64,000 bases of DNA from Anaerolineaceae bacterium UBA5211 (lineage in GTDB: Bacteria > Chloroflexota > Anaerolineae > Anaerolineales > Anaerolineaceae), in assembly GCA_002412595.1 (NCBI GenBank), contig DHVJ01000047.1, positions 1 to 64,000 on the forward strand, in the 5' to 3' direction. Positions 51,593-59,914 of this stretch are shown in pieces. Position 1 is the first letter of the stretch; every line of letters begins with the position of its first letter. The position numbers and the translations under genes are program-made. The notes under the pieces were generated by a model. It had not been told where the DNA came from, made no database searches, and saw nothing but the letters and a program-made list of their open reading frames with translations.

Positions 51593-53062
51593 TTATTTTT
51601 GTTGGATGATATCTTGAACAACTTTACGCACCAGTGCTTCTATATCCTGCGCGTTGGATGGGTTAGATCCGGCAGCGGCCGGTGAGGGCCCGCGCAGGGC
51701 TGCTTCAGGGGGAGGGGTCAATTCATAGGCCAGGCGTTTGATGTTGTAGAGGTGATGGACGGAAATATTATCGCCTGTGATGGCGCCGCCTTCGCCGCCG
51801 GAACCCAGCGTGAGGGAAGGCATCAGCCCGGTGGTCAGGCCCACGGCACCTAAAGTGCCCATGGTATTGACCAGAATGCGGAAGACGGGTTTTTCCAGTC
51901 CGAAGGCCATGATGACTTTTTCGTCACGGGCGTGAATGATCTGGGTGTGGCCGCGCCCGCCGAACATGATCAGTTCAATGGATCGCTCGCAGCCGGCTTC
52001 CCAGCCATCTTCCTCGTACCAGGCCAGCACGGTGGTCAGTTTTTCACGCGAGAGTGGTTCGGCTGTGCCGGTGGTGCTCAGGCGCGTGACCAGCACGCGG
52101 GCGGACTGCGGGATGCTGAATCCGGCCATGCCGGCCAGGGTTTGAGCCGGCTTGCCGACCGTGCGCGTGTTGATGCTGCCGTCCGGTTTGAACAGCAGTT
52201 TGCGCAGTTTGTCGGTTTGTTCTTCGTCGGTGAAAAAGGCGCCTTCGGCTTGCATGAGCTGCTCTAACTGGCGCGCGATGGGCTTGTCAGCCACCACGGC
52301 TTGCTCGGAGGCGCAGATGGTGGAGCAGTCGAAGGCTTTGCTGGCTACGATGTAGCGGGCGGCCTTTTCCAGGTCCGCGCTGCGGTCCACATAAACAGGC
52401 ACGTTGCCGGGGCCGACGCCGTAGGCCGGTTTGCCGACCGAATGGGCGGCCCTAACCATAGGCGTCCCGCCGGTGGCCAGGATCAAGCGCACGTATTTGT
52501 GGCGCAGTAGTTCGTCGGTGCCCGGCAGGGAGATATTTTGCATACAGTTGACCAGATTGTGCGGTGCGCCGGCTTTCTCGGCGGCTTCCTGCATAATGCG
52601 GCAGGTTTCATAGGTGCTGCGCGCGGCGGAGGGGTGGGGCGCGATGATGATGGCGTTGCGTGCCTTTACCGCCGAAATAGATTTGAACATGGCGGTGGAA
52701 GTTGGGTTGGTGCTGGGGGTCAGGGCGGCAATTACACCCATCGGCCAGGCAATCTCATAGATATGCTTTTCGGTGTCGTGACGGATGACGCCTACGGTGG
52801 GCGCGTCCTTGATGCTGTTCCAGACGCCCATGGAAGCCAGTTCGTTCTTCAGCTTCTTATGCGCGGGAATGCCATAACCGGTTTCTTCATTGGCCATCTG
52901 CCCTAACTGGGCAGATGCTTGAAAGGCGGCTTCGGCCATGGCGGCGCACACGCGGTCCACTTCCGCCTGCGTGGCATGACCCCAGATCAGCTGGGCTTTA
53001 TAGGCTGCTTCAGCTAAATCGCGCGCTTCCTGCATAGATTGCAGGTCTAAATCCAGAGCCAT
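51593..53062 (-). CDS. Acylating (CoA-dependent) aldehyde dehydrogenase, EutE/PduP type
   Basis: Converts acetaldehyde plus CoA and NAD+ to acetyl-CoA inside the microcompartment. The catalytic Cys is in SKAFDCSTICASEQAVV, and ALTPSTNPTSTAMFKS and ATGGTPMVRAAHSVGKPAYGVGPGNVP match the CoA-acylating family. At 489 aa it carries a linker and a C-terminal amphipathic helix, IEALVRKVVQDIIQQK, which looks like an encapsulation peptide placed at the C-terminus. It is flanked by shell genes. Confidence 0.94.
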   Translation of the reverse strand: MALDLDLQSMQEARDLAEAAYKAQLIWGHATQAEVDRVCAAMAEAAFQASAQLGQMANEETGYGIPAHKKLKNELASMGVWNSIKDAPTVGVIRHDTEKHIYEIAWPMGVIAALTPSTNPTSTAMFKSISAVKARNAIIIAPHPSAARSTYETCRIMQEAAEKAGAPHNLVNCMQNISLPGTDELLRHKYVRLILATGGTPMVRAAHSVGKPAYGVGPGNVPVYVDRSADLEKAARYIVASKAFDCSTICASEQAVVADKPIARQLEQLMQAEGAFFTDEEQTDKLRKLLFKPDGSINTRTVGKPAQTLAGMAGFSIPQSARVLVTRLSTTGTAEPLSREKLTTVLAWYEEDGWEAGCERSIELIMFGGRGHTQIIHARDEKVIMAFGLEKPVFRILVNTMGTLGAVGLTTGLMPSLTLGSGGEGGAITGDNISVHHLYNIKRLAYELTPPPEAALRGPSPAAAGSNPSNAQDIEALVRKVVQDIIQQK

Positions 53063-53077
53063 TCCAAATCCTTTCGC

Positions 53078-53368
53078 TTAGCTTTTCCGGAAGGTCGATT
53101 TTCCTTCCACTTCCAAAGAATCGATCACGGCCATGATGACTGCGTCCACCGGACGGTCTTTGGTGACGGTGGTCTGGCGCGCGCTGGAACCAGCTGCAGT
53201 CAACACCAGGTCGCCCACGCCGGCATCCACGGAATCGATGGCCACAAAGGGCTTTCCGCTACCTTTGCCGTATTCATCTGTCTGCTGGACCACCAGCAGC
53301 TTGCGCCCTTCCAGCTTTTCGTCTTTCATGGTGGAAACGGCTGTACCTATCACTCGGGCAATCAGCAT
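53078..53368 (-). CDS. BMC-P shell vertex protein (EutN/CcmL family), third paralogue
   Basis: A 96-residue EutN/CcmL protein: MLIARVIGTAVSTMKDEKLEGRKLLVVQQT with AGVGDLVLTAAGSSARQT. Located between the DeoC and aldehyde dehydrogenase genes, apart from the other two vertex genes. Confidence 0.95.
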   Translation of the reverse strand: MLIARVIGTAVSTMKDEKLEGRKLLVVQQTDEYGKGSGKPFVAIDSVDAGVGDLVLTAAGSSARQTTVTKDRPVDAVIMAVIDSLEVEGKSTFRKS

Positions 53369-53385
53369 ACTCTTTTCCTCTTTCT

Positions 53386-54294
53386 CTAATAGCCTTTGGG
53401 CGCGTCCGAAGGCGCTTTATCGCCCTGCAGGATGCGCACGCCAGCGCTGGCGCCGATGCGGGTGGCGCCAGCCTTGACCATTTTGTCAAAATCATCCGCG
53501 GTGCGGATACCGCCGGCGGCTTTTACGCCTATCAGCGGGCCGACGGTGCGGCGCATCAGCGCCACATCTTCGACTGTTGCGCCGCCGATGGAGAACCCGG
53601 TGGAGGTTTTAACGAAATCTGCCCCGGCTTCTTTGGCCAACAGGCAGGCAATTTGCTTTTCTTCATCGGTCAGCAGGGCAGTTTCAAGGATCACTTTTAG
53701 CAAACAGTTACTCGCATGCGTGACTTGAACAACCGACAGGATATCCCGTGCGACTAGTTCTAAATTGCGGTCTTTCAACGCCCCGATATTGATAACCATA
53801 TCAATTTCGTTGGCGCCGTCCGAGATAGCTTGCCGCGCTTCAAAGGCTTTGGTTTCGGGCGTGCTGGCCCCCAGCGGGAAGCCGATTACGGAACAGACTT
53901 TTACAGTGGAACCATTCAACAGGCTGGCGCACAGTTTGACCTGGGTGGGGTTGACGCACACCGAAGCGAAATGGTACTGCCGAGCTTCTTTGCAGAGCTG
54001 GGTGACCTGTTCGGTGGTGGCTTCCGGCTTGAGCAGGGTGTGGTCGATGTAGCTGGCCTTGCTCAGGTCGTCCGGAATGCTGCCGAGCGTGCTGCTGATA
54101 CGTTCCGCGCCGGCGCTGATAACGTGGCCCATTTCATCAAAACAGGTTTTCACGCAGACATTATCGACGCACTCCACTTTGCATTGCTGTCCCTGTTGTG
54201 TTTCAGCCCGGGCAGTCTCTTCCACCAGCGCGCTGAGTATTTCGCGGGTGACGATTTCAGCGATGTTCGCGATGCTTTTGGGATCTGTTATCAT
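53386..54294 (-). CDS. deoC: Deoxyribose-phosphate aldolase with N-terminal BMC-targeting extension
   Basis: Cleaves 2-deoxyribose 5-phosphate to acetaldehyde and glyceraldehyde 3-phosphate. The class I aldolase core starts near residue 80 ([12 protein letters not shown]) and includes [15 protein letters not shown], the Schiff-base Lys in FVKTSTGFS and [14 protein letters not shown]. The 302-residue length exceeds the usual 220-260 because of an N-terminal extension. Residues 5-26 form an amphipathic helix typical of encapsulation peptides, and residues 38-51 hold four Cys (C38, C42, C47, C51) in a compact cluster. The Cys cluster could bind metal; its role is unknown. Confidence 0.94.
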   Translation of the reverse strand: MITDPKSIANIAEIVTREILSALVEETARAETQQGQQCKVECVDNVCVKTCFDEMGHVISAGAERISSTLGSIPDDLSKASYIDHTLLKPEATTEQVTQLCKEARQYHFASVCVNPTQVKLCASLLNGSTVKVCSVIGFPLGASTPETKAFEARQAISDGANEIDMVINIGALKDRNLELVARDILSVVQVTHASNCLLKVILETALLTDEEKQIACLLAKEAGADFVKTSTGFSIGGATVEDVALMRRTVGPLIGVKAAGGIRTADDFDKMVKAGATRIGASAGVRILQGDKAPSDAPKGY

Positions 54295-54298
54295 GTTC

Positions 54299-54877
54299 TT
54301 ATCCCTCTTTCATAAATTTATTTTCAATGTCGGTGATCTTATCGATACGGCCGGCGTGTCTGCCGCCGCCAAAGTCGGTTTCCAGGAAGGTTTTAATGAT
54401 CAACTTGACCTGGTTGACACCCAACAAGCCGGCGCCCAATGAGAGAACATTGGCGTTATTGTGTTCGCGGCTGTTGGAGGCGGTGGCGTAATCTACACAC
54501 ATGGCAGCGCGCACCCCCGGCACCTTATTGGCGGCTATGCAGCTGCCAATGCCGGCGGCGTCAATCACGATGCCGCGGCAGGCAATGCCCTGGCGTACTT
54601 TGTCGGCCACCGCGAAAGCGAAATCTGGGTAATCCACTGATTCCTTGTTGTGCGTACCACAGTCAATCACGGTGTGGCCCATTTCCTGCAAGTAGGCGAT
54701 GACGATGGTCTTCAGGTCGTAACCGCCGTGGTCGCTGCCCACCGCGATGGTGCGCTTTTTACCGGACGCGCAGGGCTGTTCGGCAGGTTGGGTAACAGTG
54801 GTTTGACCAGGAGCAGCGGTCTGAGCCATCGCTTTTTGGACGATATTTCGGATGTCAGTTTCGGATATATAATTCAT
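54299..54877 (-). CDS. rpiB: Ribose-5-phosphate isomerase B with N-terminal BMC-targeting extension
   Basis: Aldose-ketose isomerase of the RpiB/LacAB family. The core reads [57 protein letters not shown] and [15 protein letters not shown]. The first about 20 residues, [16 protein letters not shown], form an amphipathic helix followed by a Thr/Pro/Ala linker, as expected for cargo targeting. First gene of the BMC operon, just after the divergent promoter region. The pairing with DeoC is the hallmark of the sugar-phosphate-utilising BMC type. Confidence 0.93.
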   Translation of the reverse strand: MNYISETDIRNIVQKAMAQTAAPGQTTVTQPAEQPCASGKKRTIAVGSDHGGYDLKTIVIAYLQEMGHTVIDCGTHNKESVDYPDFAFAVADKVRQGIACRGIVIDAAGIGSCIAANKVPGVRAAMCVDYATASNSREHNNANVLSLGAGLLGVNQVKLIIKTFLETDFGGGRHAGRIDKITDIENKFMKEG

Positions 54878-54898
54878 TTTGTACCTTATCTTTTGAAT

Positions 54899-54928
54899 TT
54901 GACAAAAGCAGGTTGGGAATGTTAAAAT
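54899..54928 (+). promoter_or_regulatory. Promoter of the GntR regulator gene
   Basis: TTGACA at 54899-54904 and TAAAAT at 54923-54928 with an 18-base spacer, directed towards the regulator. Confidence 0.65.
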
Positions 54929-54929
54929 G

Positions 54930-54945
54930 ACTGGTAAAGACCACT
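54930..54945. promoter_or_regulatory. Candidate GntR operator between the regulator and the BMC operon
   Basis: ACTGGTAAAGACCACT is a near-perfect inverted repeat (TGGT-n4-ACCA core, one mismatch in the outer bases). It begins one base after the -10 box of the regulator's promoter, so binding would block that promoter and probably the divergent BMC promoter as well. Confidence 0.6.
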
Positions 54946-54985
54946 TAACATCTTATCGACTTAATCTTAGCACGGGAAAAACTGA

Positions 54986-55732
54986 ATGTCAAGTATGATC
55001 GATCCGGCCAATATTGTGCCAAAGTATTACCAGCTCGCCAATATCCTGCGTGAGAAAATCCTCAACGGCGAGTTCCCTGCGCAGGATGCCATTCCCTCAG
55101 AGCGCCAGTTGGAAGAACAATATAACCTCAGCCGCCCGACCATCCGTCAGGCCATTGACCTGCTGGAACGACAGGGTTACCTTTATCGCGTGCATGGTAA
55201 GGGCACTTTCGTTTCCCCGCCCAAACTTCAGAAGGGCATGCTGGAATTGACCAGTTTCTCAGAAGACATGCGCAACCGCGGGCTGGAACCCGGGCAGCGT
55301 ATCCTGGATTTTGGTTACGTTGTGCCCAGCGCCAAAATAGCGCACCAATTGGGGTTGAACGCTCCGGATGGACAGGTGCTGCGCATCAAACGCCTGCGCT
55401 ACGGCAACGATGAACCCATCGGGTTACAGGATTCCTATCTGGCTTTGGGTGAAAATCAGTCCATCACCCGCGATGAAATTGAAGCGAAAGGCTCAATTTA
55501 CGCGATGCTGGAACAAAAATACGGCATTTATCCGACTGAAGCGGATGAAACCCTGGAAGTTACCCTGGCTACACCTGAAGAAGCGGATTTATTGAAGATC
55601 CCGGTGGGCAGCCCATTATTATTAAATGAAAGGACCTTGTGGTCACAGGACCGCAAGGCCATTGAATTCGTCAGTATTCTTTACCGCGGAGACCGCTATA
55701 AGTATTTTGTGCGTTTGACGCGCAAGTGGTAA
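54986..55732 (+). CDS. GntR/HutC family transcriptional regulator with UTRA domain
   Basis: A 248-residue regulator. N-terminal winged helix with IPSERQLEEQYNLSRPTIRQAIDLLERQGYLYRVHGKGTFV (residues about 30-70), followed by the UTRA ligand domain with LELTSFSEDMRNRGLEPG and VLRIKRLRYGNDEPIGLQDSYL. UTRA domains usually sense sugar phosphates or small organic acids. Divergent from the BMC operon with a palindrome in between, so it is the likely local regulator, perhaps responding to a deoxyribose or ribose phosphate. Confidence 0.92.
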   Translation: MSSMIDPANIVPKYYQLANILREKILNGEFPAQDAIPSERQLEEQYNLSRPTIRQAIDLLERQGYLYRVHGKGTFVSPPKLQKGMLELTSFSEDMRNRGLEPGQRILDFGYVVPSAKIAHQLGLNAPDGQVLRIKRLRYGNDEPIGLQDSYLALGENQSITRDEIEAKGSIYAMLEQKYGIYPTEADETLEVTLATPEEADLLKIPVGSPLLLNERTLWSQDRKAIEFVSILYRGDRYKYFVRLTRKW

Positions 55733-55740
55733 TTGGAATC

Positions 55741-56328
55741 TTAGTGTGCGAAAATATCGGGGGTTTTGAGCGCCCGGATCTTATCCACCGGCCAATAAAC
55801 CAGAAAAGCCTTACCGATTATATTGTCTTCAGGCACAAATCCCCATACATGCGAATCCGCAGATGGGTTGCGGTTATCTCCCAGCACGAACAAATCATCC
55901 TGCGGAACTTCCCAGATGCCTTCATATTCGGGCGCAGCGGAAATGTAGGGTTCATTTAAAAGCTGGTCGTTAACATATACCTGGCCGTCCTTCACTTCTA
56001 CTACATCACCGGGCAGGCCGATTACCCGTTTGACGTATGCCAGTTCCGGGTCCAGCGGGTATTGAAAGGTGATGATCTCGCCGTATTGCGGTTCATTGAA
56101 TTTATAGGATATTTTATTGACCATTAGGATCTCACCCTGCACCAAGGTGGGTTCCATGCTGATCTTTTGTACCATTTCGCGGCCGATAACCGCATCAATC
56201 ACAAAATAAAAAACAGCTGCTAAAGCGATGGTTTGGACGATTTCTAAAATAGACCGCAGTGTTTTCCTGGAATCAGAAGGTTCCTCTTGGGCTGCAGGCA
56301 GGTGGTCGGGTTGGTTTTCCAAAGTCAT
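55741..56328 (-). CDS. lepB: Signal peptidase I
   Basis: Membrane serine protease that removes signal peptides. A single N-terminal transmembrane helix (ILEIVQTIALAAVFYFVID) is followed by the catalytic Ser in KISMEPTLVQGE and the catalytic Lys in AYVKRVIGLPGDVVE. GDNRNPSADSHVWG is box E. At 195 aa it is the short Gram-positive type. It lies 36 bases downstream of der. Confidence 0.95.
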   Translation of the reverse strand: MTLENQPDHLPAAQEEPSDSRKTLRSILEIVQTIALAAVFYFVIDAVIGREMVQKISMEPTLVQGEILMVNKISYKFNEPQYGEIITFQYPLDPELAYVKRVIGLPGDVVEVKDGQVYVNDQLLNEPYISAAPEYEGIWEVPQDDLFVLGDNRNPSADSHVWGFVPEDNIIGKAFLVYWPVDKIRALKTPDIFAH

Positions 56329-56364
56329 TCCTCACAGAGTTGAGATGCCGGGATTATACCCTGC

Positions 56365-57729
56365 TTAACTGCGGCCTTTCAGTACCAGGCGGATGGGTGT
56401 GCCGGAAAAAGGATATTCCTTGCGGATGCAGTTTTCCAGATAGCGCAGGTAAGTAAAGTGCGCCAGCTTGGGTTCGTTGACATACAGAATAAAAGTGGGC
56501 GGGTCGCTGCGCACCTGGGTGCCGTAGTAAATCTTCAGGATGCGCCCGGTCTTGGAAGCCGGAGCGTGCGCGTCCTGGGCGCGCATGAGAATGCGGTTGA
56601 AGGCAGAGGTGCCCAATCGCACCATGCGTTCCTCTTGGACCTCGAGTGCCAACGGCAGGACTTTCTCCACGCGCTGACCGGTCAGGGCCGAGATGAACTG
56701 GATAGGCACATAGTCCATGAAATTCAGCGCGCGCCGGATGCGCATCTTGTAATCTTCGATGGTAAAGGTATCCTTCTCGATCGCGTCCCACTTGTTGACC
56801 AGCACCACGGCGCTTTTCCCAGCTTCCTGGATGAAACCGGCGATGTGGGTATCCTGCGCGCTGATCTCTTTGGTGGCGTCGATCATCAAAAGGGCCACGT
56901 CGCTGCGTTCGATGGCACGCATACTGCGCAGTACGCTGTACTGTTCCACCCCGTGCTCCACCTTGCCGCGCCGGCGGATGCCGGCTGTGTCGATCAGCGT
57001 GATGGGCACATCGTTGAATACCATGGGAGTGTCCACTGCGTCGCGGGTGGTGCCGGCTATGGAGCTGACGATCGCGCGGTTTTCGCCCACCAGGCGGTTG
57101 AGCAGGCTGGATTTTCCAGCGTTGGGGATGCCCACAATGGCAATCTTGACGGAGTTATCCTCCTCAGCATCTTCCGTGGTGGGAAAAGTGGCCACCAGCG
57201 CGTCCAGCAGGTCGCCGGTGCCGGTGCCGTGCACAGCCGAGATGGGGTAAGGTTCGCCCAGCCCTAACTGATAAAATTCCACCGCGTTCTCGCGGTATTT
57301 TTGGTTATCGGCTTTGTTGACCACCAGCAGAATAGGCGGCCAGACTTGGCCGTCGCGCTTCTTTTGACGGCTGCGCAGCAGTTCGGTCACTTCCAGGTCA
57401 GCCGGCGTGATGCCGCTGATGGCGTCCACCAGCAACAGGATGGCGTCTGCTTCCTCAATGGCGGCCATGGCCTGGTTGCGGATTTCCTGAATGTATTCTT
57501 TCGAGGAAATGCTGAGCGGTGATTTCGAACTGCCGCTGGTGGGGTCAATTCCACCGGTATCCACGATGTGAAATCGGCGCCCATTCCAATCTGACTCAAA
57601 AAAGAGCCGGTCGCGGGTCGTCCCAGGTGTGTCATCCACAATTGCCAGACGTTCGCCCGCCAGGCGATTAAAAAGGGTGCTTTTGCCCACGTTAGGGCGG
57701 CCAACAATGGCAACGATTGGTAAATTCAT
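56365..57729 (-). CDS. der: Ribosome biogenesis GTPase Der (EngA)
   Basis: Double GTPase needed for 50S assembly. The first G domain has GRPNVGKSTLF, DTGG and NKAD; the second has GIPNAGKSSLLNRL, DTAG and NKWD. The C-terminal KH-like domain ends PIRLVLKGR. Length 454 aa is normal. Located between the YbbR and signal peptidase genes on the same strand. Confidence 0.96.
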   Translation of the reverse strand: MNLPIVAIVGRPNVGKSTLFNRLAGERLAIVDDTPGTTRDRLFFESDWNGRRFHIVDTGGIDPTSGSSKSPLSISSKEYIQEIRNQAMAAIEEADAILLLVDAISGITPADLEVTELLRSRQKKRDGQVWPPILLVVNKADNQKYRENAVEFYQLGLGEPYPISAVHGTGTGDLLDALVATFPTTEDAEEDNSVKIAIVGIPNAGKSSLLNRLVGENRAIVSSIAGTTRDAVDTPMVFNDVPITLIDTAGIRRRGKVEHGVEQYSVLRSMRAIERSDVALLMIDATKEISAQDTHIAGFIQEAGKSAVVLVNKWDAIEKDTFTIEDYKMRIRRALNFMDYVPIQFISALTGQRVEKVLPLALEVQEERMVRLGTSAFNRILMRAQDAHAPASKTGRILKIYYGTQVRSDPPTFILYVNEPKLAHFTYLRYLENCIRKEYPFSGTPIRLVLKGRS

Positions 57730-57760
57730 TTATTTAATTCTCTCTATATTATTTAATAGT

Positions 57761-59011
57761 TTATTGCGGAGTGGCGGTTGGTTCAACCACCGGCAGGATT
57801 TCCACTTCAATAGAAGCAGGCAGCTTTGACTCCACCAGAATACCGGTACCATTCAACTCCACCAATGGTTCCAGCTGGTAAACACCTTCGGTGTAATCAG
57901 CCAGGTTGATCAAAACACGCACATCGCTGGATTTTAACTCGTCCAGTGTGGGGATTGGCCCGGAGAGGATCACGTCCACGCGGTCCGGGGAGAGGGTCAC
58001 TTCATATTCCGGCAGCAAATCCACGATCTCGACCGGCAAATTGGTGAGCGTGATGCTGCCCTGGATAGGCGAGATCGACACGGTCACCTTGATGGTGGAT
58101 TCACCCACCACGGAGATACCACTGGGCACGGCCAGCGGCAGGGAAACTTGCAGATCCTCTTGCGCGTCGGTCAGGTTGAGCGGTTGGGTTTCAATGTAAC
58201 CGGGCAGGTTATTAACCAGTTCGGGGTCAGAGGCATAAACCGTCACGACCAATGGGTTAGAAGATATGTTGGTCAGGCGATAGCCACTGGCGATTTGCCC
58301 GCTGGTGACCACTTTTACGGAAACGTTGCGGTAGCCGCCGCGTTGGCTGATGACCATGGATACGTTAACTTTTTCCGGACTGATGCTGACATCTTCCACC
58401 GGCAGCCCGTTTTCATCCAACGCTTGCAGATCCAAATCGCTGTCGATATCTTCTTTGGCTTGGCTGACATCCAGCGTGGCGCGAATTTCAGCTACTTTTT
58501 CTACCTGTGAAGAAGGTCCGCTGACGGTGGCTATATTGGTGCTCAGTTTGGGCGCACCGGCTTCGTAGCCGACTGCCGGGCTGGAAGGCTGCACCAGCGT
58601 GATGGAAAGGTCTTTGGTGTAGAGTTGTTCCAGGCGAATTTCAACTTCTTTGGGAGAGTAGTTATCTACTTTGACAGGCTGGGCGTCGATTTGCAAATCC
58701 ACCGGCAGGGTGTATGTGCCGGCTTCCAGGCCGCTAACATCCAGATTGGCGCGAACCACATTGGCGTTGCTCAACTCGGAAGTCCAAATTGAGGTAGGGG
58801 CGCTGAGAGTCAGGGAAACCTGTTCGGGCAGCTCGCTGGTGATGAGCAAATTCGGGTCGAGTCCGATTACTTCCAATTCGACCGGGCGGGAATAGTTGCG
58901 CTTTTCCACCGGGTCGGTGGTGGTCACAGCCAGCACCCAGACCGCGACGGCCAGGGCTACAGCTGTTAATAGGATAGGTAGATTTTTCGTCAGGCGTTTA
59001 AAGGGGTTCAT
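57761..59011 (-). CDS. YbbR domain protein (CdaR-like)
   Basis: Membrane-anchored extracytoplasmic protein that in Firmicutes modulates the diadenylate cyclase CdaA. One N-terminal transmembrane helix (NLPILLTAVALAVAVWVLAV) is followed by about four YbbR repeats containing strands such as NYSPKEVEIRLEQL, ISPEKVNVSMVIS and LSPDRVDVILSGP. I chose ATG 59011 after GGAAGGATTAAG; the frame extends to 59089 but overlaps cdaA. It directly follows cdaA, as in many Gram-positive genomes. Confidence 0.88.
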   Translation of the reverse strand: MNPFKRLTKNLPILLTAVALAVAVWVLAVTTTDPVEKRNYSRPVELEVIGLDPNLLITSELPEQVSLTLSAPTSIWTSELSNANVVRANLDVSGLEAGTYTLPVDLQIDAQPVKVDNYSPKEVEIRLEQLYTKDLSITLVQPSSPAVGYEAGAPKLSTNIATVSGPSSQVEKVAEIRATLDVSQAKEDIDSDLDLQALDENGLPVEDVSISPEKVNVSMVISQRGGYRNVSVKVVTSGQIASGYRLTNISSNPLVVTVYASDPELVNNLPGYIETQPLNLTDAQEDLQVSLPLAVPSGISVVGESTIKVTVSISPIQGSITLTNLPVEIVDLLPEYEVTLSPDRVDVILSGPIPTLDELKSSDVRVLINLADYTEGVYQLEPLVELNGTGILVESKLPASIEVEILPVVEPTATPQ

Positions 59012-59012
59012 C

Positions 59013-59897
59013 TTAATCCTTCCCCTTTTTATTGTTGTTGAAGATTGAGCGGAAAAAATGTTGGAGATTGATTTTATCCTCGGCTTCAATCTGCTGCTGG
59101 TAAAAAGCCATTAATACATTTTCCAGTTTATCTGCACTGATGCGCCGCAGGATACGCCCGCGGTGCGCCAGCGATATGGAACCGGTCTCTTCGGAAACCA
59201 CCACAGCAATGGCATCGGTAGCTTCAGAAATGCCCAGGGCTGCGCGGTGGCGCAGACCCATTTGACGTTCCGGTGAGCTGTTAAGCACACCGCTGGAAGA
59301 GAGCGGCATCACGCAGGCTGCCGCGCTGATGCGGTCGCCAACCAGGATGGCCGCACCATCGTGCAGTGGTGTATTGGGGTAAAAGATTTGCAGCAGCAGT
59401 TCAGGGGAAACCTGCGCGCCCATTTTTACACCGGTATCTTCGTATTCGCGCAGGTTGTCCTTGCGCCGCAGCACGATCAGAGCGCCCTGGCGGAAAACGG
59501 ATAAACGCGAAGAAGCGCTGACAACTGCTTTAACCATGCGCTGGATCTTTTCCATGTCCGTATTTTCATGTTCAAAGAACAACGTGCCTGATCCGGCCCG
59601 GCCCAGGCGCTCAAGTGCCCGGCGCAGCTCTGGCATGAATATAACCGGAATAGTGAACAATAGTGATGGCAAAGTGTTGCTGAGTAGCCAGGAAAAAGCC
59701 GGCAGGTTGATCAAGGTGGTGACCAAACTGATGACGATCACCAAAAAAATTACGCCGCGCAGCAGTGACTGGGCTTGCGTATCTTTCAACAGCATCAATA
59801 GGGCGTAAAAAATCGTGCTGACCAGAATGATATCCAGTAAGCTAAGCCAATTGAAGCGTTGGAGCAGGAAAGCGATTTCGGAAAATAGATTTGACAT
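59013..59897 (-). CDS. cdaA: Diadenylate cyclase CdaA
   Basis: Makes c-di-AMP from two ATP. Three N-terminal transmembrane helices (residues about 15-95) precede the DAC domain with LHDGAAILVGDRI and MGLRHRAALGISE, the DGA and RHR catalytic motifs. At 294 aa the length is normal. The stop lies one base from the start chosen for the YbbR protein, so the two are coupled. The window therefore holds both c-di-AMP synthesis and c-di-GMP signalling genes. Confidence 0.96.
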   Translation of the reverse strand: MSNLFSEIAFLLQRFNWLSLLDIILVSTIFYALLMLLKDTQAQSLLRGVIFLVIVISLVTTLINLPAFSWLLSNTLPSLLFTIPVIFMPELRRALERLGRAGSGTLFFEHENTDMEKIQRMVKAVVSASSRLSVFRQGALIVLRRKDNLREYEDTGVKMGAQVSPELLLQIFYPNTPLHDGAAILVGDRISAAACVMPLSSSGVLNSSPERQMGLRHRAALGISEATDAIAVVVSEETGSISLAHRGRILRRISADKLENVLMAFYQQQIEAEDKINLQHFFRSIFNNNKKGKD

Positions 59898-59914
59898 ATC
59901 GATTCAATAATCTC

